Source of the DNA: Leucothrix arctica
Lineage (GTDB): Bacteria; Pseudomonadota; Gammaproteobacteria; Thiotrichales; Thiotrichaceae
DNA length: 64,000 nt
Assembly (NCBI RefSeq): GCF_003172895.1
Contig: NZ_QGKL01000016.1
Span: 1 to 64,000 of the forward strand
Reading direction: 5' to 3'
The notes under the pieces were generated by a model. It was not told the DNA's origin and ran no database searches. It saw only the letters and a program-made list of their open reading frames with translations. This document shows, in pieces, positions 60,515-64,000 of the stretch. The number at the start of each line of letters is the position of its first letter. Within the stretch, counting starts at the first letter, position 1. Position numbers and translations under genes: made by a program.

Positions 60515-61660
60515 ATGAACAGAAGAGAATTCATTCAACTATCAAGCCTGCTTCCAACACTAGGCTTATCAAGCAATATTTTTGCTAAAGCAAATCAGGC
60601 GAAAGCTCCGATATTATTATTAGTCGAGCTGAAAGGCGCAAATGATGCACTCAATACCTTAGTACCTATTGATGATGATAACTACCGAAAACTGCGTCCT
60701 AAGCTTGCGTTAAAGACTACTGACACCATCGCTCTCAATGAGGGTTTTGCAATGCATAAAGCGTTACAACCTCTTATGAAGCATTGGAGTGCAGGCGAGA
60801 TGGCCTGGCTTCATGGGCTTGGTTATAGTAACCCTAACCGCTCTCACTTCCGCTCAATAGAAATTTGGGAGTCAGGCAGTGACTCTGATGACTATGACAC
60901 TGAAGGTTGGTTATCAAAACTCTATACAACAAGAACAGACCATCTGACTGGGGTTGTTATTGGTAGTGACGCCGGCCCTATGGCAGGAGAGACTCTAGAC
61001 ACACTCGTTATGGAAGATGCCAAAAGCTATGAAGCGCTCGCGAAACGCCTAAAAGCTGTTCGAGCAGAAACGTCTAACAATGCATTATCACGAATTTTGG
61101 ACGTTCAAAATAACGTACAACAAAATGCCAAGTCAGTTATTCAAACATTAAATGGGGGGCAAAGCAGTAAAACAACGTTCCCTAAAAACAAGTTCGGAAA
61201 GCAGCTTGAGCAAGCAGCACACTTAGTGCGAAATGATCTAGGCGCTAGCATCTATAAAGTTGAACTAGGTGGATTTGACACTCACAGGGGACAACTAAAA
61301 ACTCAAGACCGACTACTAAAACAACTCGCTCAAGGCCTTTCAGCTTTCGCAGAAGAAATGAAACAGCATGGTCAGTGGGATAACGTTGTTGTCATGACCT
61401 ATTCGGAGTTTGGTCGACGTGCAGCAGAGAATAAAAGTGGCGGAACCGACCATGGTACTGCGGCGGCTCATTTTGTGATGGGTGGGCGTGTACGTGGTGG
61501 TTTTCATGGAAAAGCGCCAAGACTAGATCAACTAGATAATAACGGTGATCTAATTTATACGTCAGATTTCCGTTCGCTGTATAACACAGTTGCGACTCAA
61601 TGGTTAAAGAGGCCATCGCCTTGGTCAAGCTTTGCACCCTTCTCGTTAATACATACCTAA
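60515..61660 (+). CDS. DUF1501 family protein, Tat-type signal
   Basis: This 381-residue partner of the DUF1800 protein starts with MNRREFIQLSSLLPTLGLS, a short Tat-like signal (RREF). The body has the sulfatase/phosphatase-like DUF1501 motifs LVELKGANDALNTLVP, NPNRSHFRSIEIWES and, near the C-terminus, VVVMTYSEFGRRAAEN plus GTDHGTAAAHFVMGG. The fold is related to alkaline phosphatases and sulfatases. Its substrate is unknown. The two genes form an operon closed by a terminator. Confidence 0.88.
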   Translation: MNRREFIQLSSLLPTLGLSSNIFAKANQAKAPILLLVELKGANDALNTLVPIDDDNYRKLRPKLALKTTDTIALNEGFAMHKALQPLMKHWSAGEMAWLHGLGYSNPNRSHFRSIEIWESGSDSDDYDTEGWLSKLYTTRTDHLTGVVIGSDAGPMAGETLDTLVMEDAKSYEALAKRLKAVRAETSNNALSRILDVQNNVQQNAKSVIQTLNGGQSSKTTFPKNKFGKQLEQAAHLVRNDLGASIYKVELGGFDTHRGQLKTQDRLLKQLAQGLSAFAEEMKQHGQWDNVVVMTYSEFGRRAAENKSGGTDHGTAAAHFVMGGRVRGGFHGKAPRLDQLDNNGDLIYTSDFRSLYNTVATQWLKRPSPWSSFAPFSLIHT

Positions 61661-61671
61661 ATGGCATAAAA

Positions 61672-61700
61672 AAAGAGAGCTGAATATTACAGCTCTCTTT
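61672..61700. terminator. Bidirectional terminator between DUF1501 and desaturase genes
   Basis: AAAGAGAGCT and AGCTCTCTTT form a 10-bp perfect stem with a 9-base loop and A/T tracts on both sides, between convergent genes. Confidence 0.88.
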
Positions 61701-61733
61701 CTTCTAACAAACAACTAAAACGATCGGTAACAC

Positions 61734-62888
61734 TTAAACCATCGAGTATCCGCGTAAGCGTTGGGCAAATACTTGCAGCGAGTGAATACCTGTTTCTTCA
61801 GCATCATGAACCCAAGCTTGAACTGACTCTAAACGAGCCTGTTGGTTTGAGGTCGTACGGCCCCATAACTCATGCAACTGCTCTTGTGCTTTATACACTG
61901 ACTGCAGAGAAGGGCTTGTCGCTAACAGCTTTAACACTCGCTCTTTAGCGTCTGTTTCAAGCTCTACCGCACCACTCAATACTCGCTGAATAAGCGTTTG
62001 ATCTGCTTTATCAAAAGCAACTAACTCAGTTTTAAGCACAGGATTAACCACTTGCTTACCAAAATTAGAAATAACCTGCATGCGGTTACCTAATACGGCG
62101 CTCATTGTTTCCAAATCTACACTTAACTTCTTACGGTTCACTCTAAGTCGTGGCGCTACTTTATTTACCTTGGCCATTTTTAGAATTTCCATTAAACGAA
62201 TGTAAAACCAACCGATGTCGATTTCATACCATTTATTAGATAAGCGTGCAGATGAAGCAAATGCGTGATGATTGTTGTGCAGCTCTTCACCACCCACCAA
62301 AATACCAATCGGTGAGATATTGCGAGAAGCGTCACCAGTAGACCAATTACGGTAGCCCACAAAGTGCGCAACACCATTAATGACGCCAGCAGCCCAGAAT
62401 GGAATCCATGCCATTTGAACAACCCATACCGCTAGACCAAACCAACCGAATAATAACAAATCAAGCACTAGCATAATTGAAATACCCGCTGCAGGGTGCT
62501 TTTTGTAAACGTTATTTTCTAGCCAGTCTTTGGGTGTACCACGACCGTATTTTTCTAATGTCTCTATGTTTTGTGCTTCTTTGCGGTACAAAAATAAGCC
62601 ACCCCACAGCACTTTATTCAAACCGTGAATTTGTGGACTGTGCGGATCGTCTTCTGTTTCACACTTAGAGTGGTGTTTACGATGGATAGCCACCCACTCT
62701 AGCGTAACAATACCCGTCGTTAGCCATAGCCAAAAGCGGAAAAAGTGAAATAGAATTGGTCCAAGAGTAACGGAGTTATGTGCCTGTGAACGATGTAAAA
62801 AGACGGTCACTGAAACAATTGTTATATGCGTCAGACCTAATGTAATAAGCACAATGTGCCATAAACCAAGATCGGGAAAAAATCCCAT
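61734..62888 (-). CDS. Acyl-CoA/acyl-lipid desaturase (delta-9 type)
   Basis: This 384-residue membrane enzyme introduces a double bond in fatty acids. The three His boxes that bind the di-iron centre are HRSQAH (about 28-33), HRKHH (about 69-73) and HNNHH (about 204-208). Hydrophobic segments lie before and between them (LWHIVLITLGLTHITIVSVTV and a group at 130-170). The C-terminal 130 residues are a helical extension found in gammaproteobacterial DesC-like enzymes. It helps keep membranes fluid in the cold. It is monocistronic. Confidence 0.92.
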   Translation of the reverse strand: MGFFPDLGLWHIVLITLGLTHITIVSVTVFLHRSQAHNSVTLGPILFHFFRFWLWLTTGIVTLEWVAIHRKHHSKCETEDDPHSPQIHGLNKVLWGGLFLYRKEAQNIETLEKYGRGTPKDWLENNVYKKHPAAGISIMLVLDLLLFGWFGLAVWVVQMAWIPFWAAGVINGVAHFVGYRNWSTGDASRNISPIGILVGGEELHNNHHAFASSARLSNKWYEIDIGWFYIRLMEILKMAKVNKVAPRLRVNRKKLSVDLETMSAVLGNRMQVISNFGKQVVNPVLKTELVAFDKADQTLIQRVLSGAVELETDAKERVLKLLATSPSLQSVYKAQEQLHELWGRTTSNQQARLESVQAWVHDAEETGIHSLQVFAQRLRGYSMV

Positions 62889-63076
62889 GTTTCTCTCCTT
62901 AAATATCGGTGATATGTTTTTAGCAAATCAACATATCACTCCAAGCAAGGCTCTGCGATGAATACGAAAAACATTACTGATCTAGGCTGAATATCTACGA
63001 AATAAAAAACTATTTCATAGATGACTGAACATATTTGTTATTTTTACTGAAGCTTTTTGGTAGTCACTAAAACTGG

Positions 63077-63529
63077 CTATCGCTTATATCTACTTAAAAA
63101 ATTCATCATTCTCACATTACCCATTACTTCAGCAATGTCAAAAACCGTCGCACCATCTGAGGTACGAAAGTTTACCGGCGCACCACTTGCCAACAAGTAA
63201 TTTACAACGTGTTGATGTCCAAAGCGTACAGCATGATGCAACGGGATCCAGTTTTTGACGGTACGTGCATTCATATTGCCTCCCTTCGCTCTCAAATACT
63301 GAATGATGTGCAAGTGACCACGTGACGCTGCTTTATGCATCGCTGTCTCACGATCTGAGTTCATGTGATTAACATTTGCACCGTTGTCTAGCGCCGCTAC
63401 AACTGATGGCATATGACCATATTCAGCGGAGAAAAGCAGTGCTTCTGATTGTTCTTGTTGATTGGCATGACTTGCAATTGGTGACAGTGCTAATACCATA
63501 GCCACCATCATCATTTTAATATAGGTCAT
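63077..63529 (-). CDS. Exported ankyrin-repeat protein
   Basis: From the ATG at 63529, which has AAGGAG upstream, the protein has 150 residues and a signal peptide (MTYIKMMMVAMVLALSPIAS, cut near HANQ). Four ankyrin repeats follow: SALLFSAEYGHMPSVVAALD-like start, DRETAMHKAASRGHLHIIQY, NWIPLHHAVRFGHQHVVNYL and a shorter DGATVFDIAEVMGN. It is a periplasmic binding scaffold; partner unknown. Twelve extra codons upstream are open but lack a ribosome site. Confidence 0.88.
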   Translation of the reverse strand: MTYIKMMMVAMVLALSPIASHANQQEQSEALLFSAEYGHMPSVVAALDNGANVNHMNSDRETAMHKAASRGHLHIIQYLRAKGGNMNARTVKNWIPLHHAVRFGHQHVVNYLLASGAPVNFRTSDGATVFDIAEVMGNVRMMNFLSRYKR

Positions 63530-63565
63530 TGTTTGCTCCTTGAAAGCATATTTAAAACAGAGCAT

Positions 63566-63909
63566 TACGGGGGATTGAAAACTCTGTATGACACATTAGG
63601 CCGATAAGTATGCCAAATATGTCATCATCAAAAACATCTAACCATGACCAAGGGTACTGAATAGCACCTAATATGATGTTACCCCATATACATATCGCCG
63701 ATCTTTGGTTAATTTTTGTTAGCTTAACACTACCTGAACAAAAATAAAGTAATAACTATTACGCTCATAAAATAAACACTATCGTTGACAGAACCTTACC
63801 AACAAAAACGCTGCTTATATATAATGTGTGTCCATATATAGGCAAAAAATAGCAATGCTATAATGTAATTTAGAATCCTTATGCCAGCGTCATAGAATGG
63901 AAAAATAAT
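63566..63909. other. Non-coding gap
   Basis: The 344 bases hold divergent promoters for the ankyrin gene and the gene starting at 63910. The sequence is AT-rich. No RNA gene or repeat was recognised. Confidence 0.5.
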
Positions 63910-64000
63910 ATGAAAACACCGCAATTACCGCTGCACCTATTATTAGGGTTGATCACAAGTCTACTAATGGTGGTCAGCCTTCCTAGTTACTCAGACTCCA
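63910..64000 (+). CDS. Start of an exported protein (runs off the window)
   Basis: The last 91 bases encode a signal peptide-like start, MKTPQLPLHLLLGLITSLLM, then VVSLPSYSDS, with a short charged n-region and a hydrophobic core. The reading frame is open to the end. Only 30 residues are visible, so the product cannot be named. The ribosome site is weak. Confidence 0.55.
   Translation, partial: MKTPQLPLHLLLGLITSLLMVVSLPSYSDS

Overview
The window looks like the chromosome of a moderately AT-rich, probably marine, gammaproteobacterium. The evidence is an assimilatory nitrate/nitrite reductase operon (nasA, nirD, nirB), an apt/nucleosidase pair, a bacterial TyrRS, a MocR regulator divergent from a DUF1127 gene (as yjiR/yjiS in E. 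coli), a Pho box of the enterobacterial type, and a pair of membrane proteins with IgaA-like topology. The species cannot be named from sequence alone. No rRNA, tRNA, prophage or CRISPR array was recognised.

Layout. 1-6.7 kb is an accessory, decaying island: an IS3-family element has cut the 5' end off a subtilisin-like protease gene, followed by two Fic proteins, an IS30-type remnant and a hipBA pair whose hipA carries an in-frame amber codon. A 12-bp-spaced repeat unit (atgtccgc...atgtccgc) occurs three times around this island. 6.9-10.9 kb holds the most unusual feature: five consecutive same-strand 257-codon genes for divergent paralogues of one small SAM-dependent methyltransferase, related to glycine N-methyltransferases but without their substrate-binding signature. 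The third copy has ATA where the others have ATG. 10.9-24.9 kb contains a hydroxyacid dehydrogenase divergent from a MocR regulator, a Pho-box-controlled PhoX phosphatase, a TetR/AhpD-like pair with three similar operators, a universal stress protein, a MurA-like enolpyruvyl transferase, a flavoprotein-SelD fusion, and a heavily deleted second phoX copy.

24.9-31.5 kb is a sorbitol/polyol module on the minus strand in smo style: binding protein, two permeases, ATPase, a LacI-type regulator broken by a one-base deletion, and a SmoS-like dehydrogenase. 31.6-46.8 kb is mostly housekeeping and membrane functions: parvulin, nucleoside-gate protein, MocR/DUF1127, diguanylate cyclase, tyrS, rhodanese-methyltransferase fusion, the two coupled IgaA-like proteins, aldo-keto reductase, beta-propeller protein, apt and a nucleosidase. 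Between the aldo-keto reductase and the propeller gene lies about 500 bp of non-coding DNA with two perfect DnaA boxes and several near-perfect ones, next to an AT-rich stretch: a candidate replication origin or DnaA-titration locus. 46.9-53 kb is a second accessory region: an orphan RHH antitoxin beside a PIN-toxin relic, an AT-rich exported ClpP-like protein, VapBC, a DUF1835 protein, two divergent phosphoribosyltransferase paralogues and a DUF4238 protein.

53.2-58.9 kb is nirB-nirD-nasA. Its leader contains a terminator hairpin immediately before nirB and, upstream of it, a hairpin whose six-base loop has A at position 1 and G at position 4, as expected of an ANTAR (NasT/NasR-type) antitermination target. 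59.2-64 kb has a DUF1800/DUF1501 pair, a fatty acid desaturase, an exported ankyrin protein and the start of another exported protein. Many genes here are broken (the S8 protease, hipA, a PIN toxin, a lacI, the second phoX), so the window samples a genome with ongoing gene decay.
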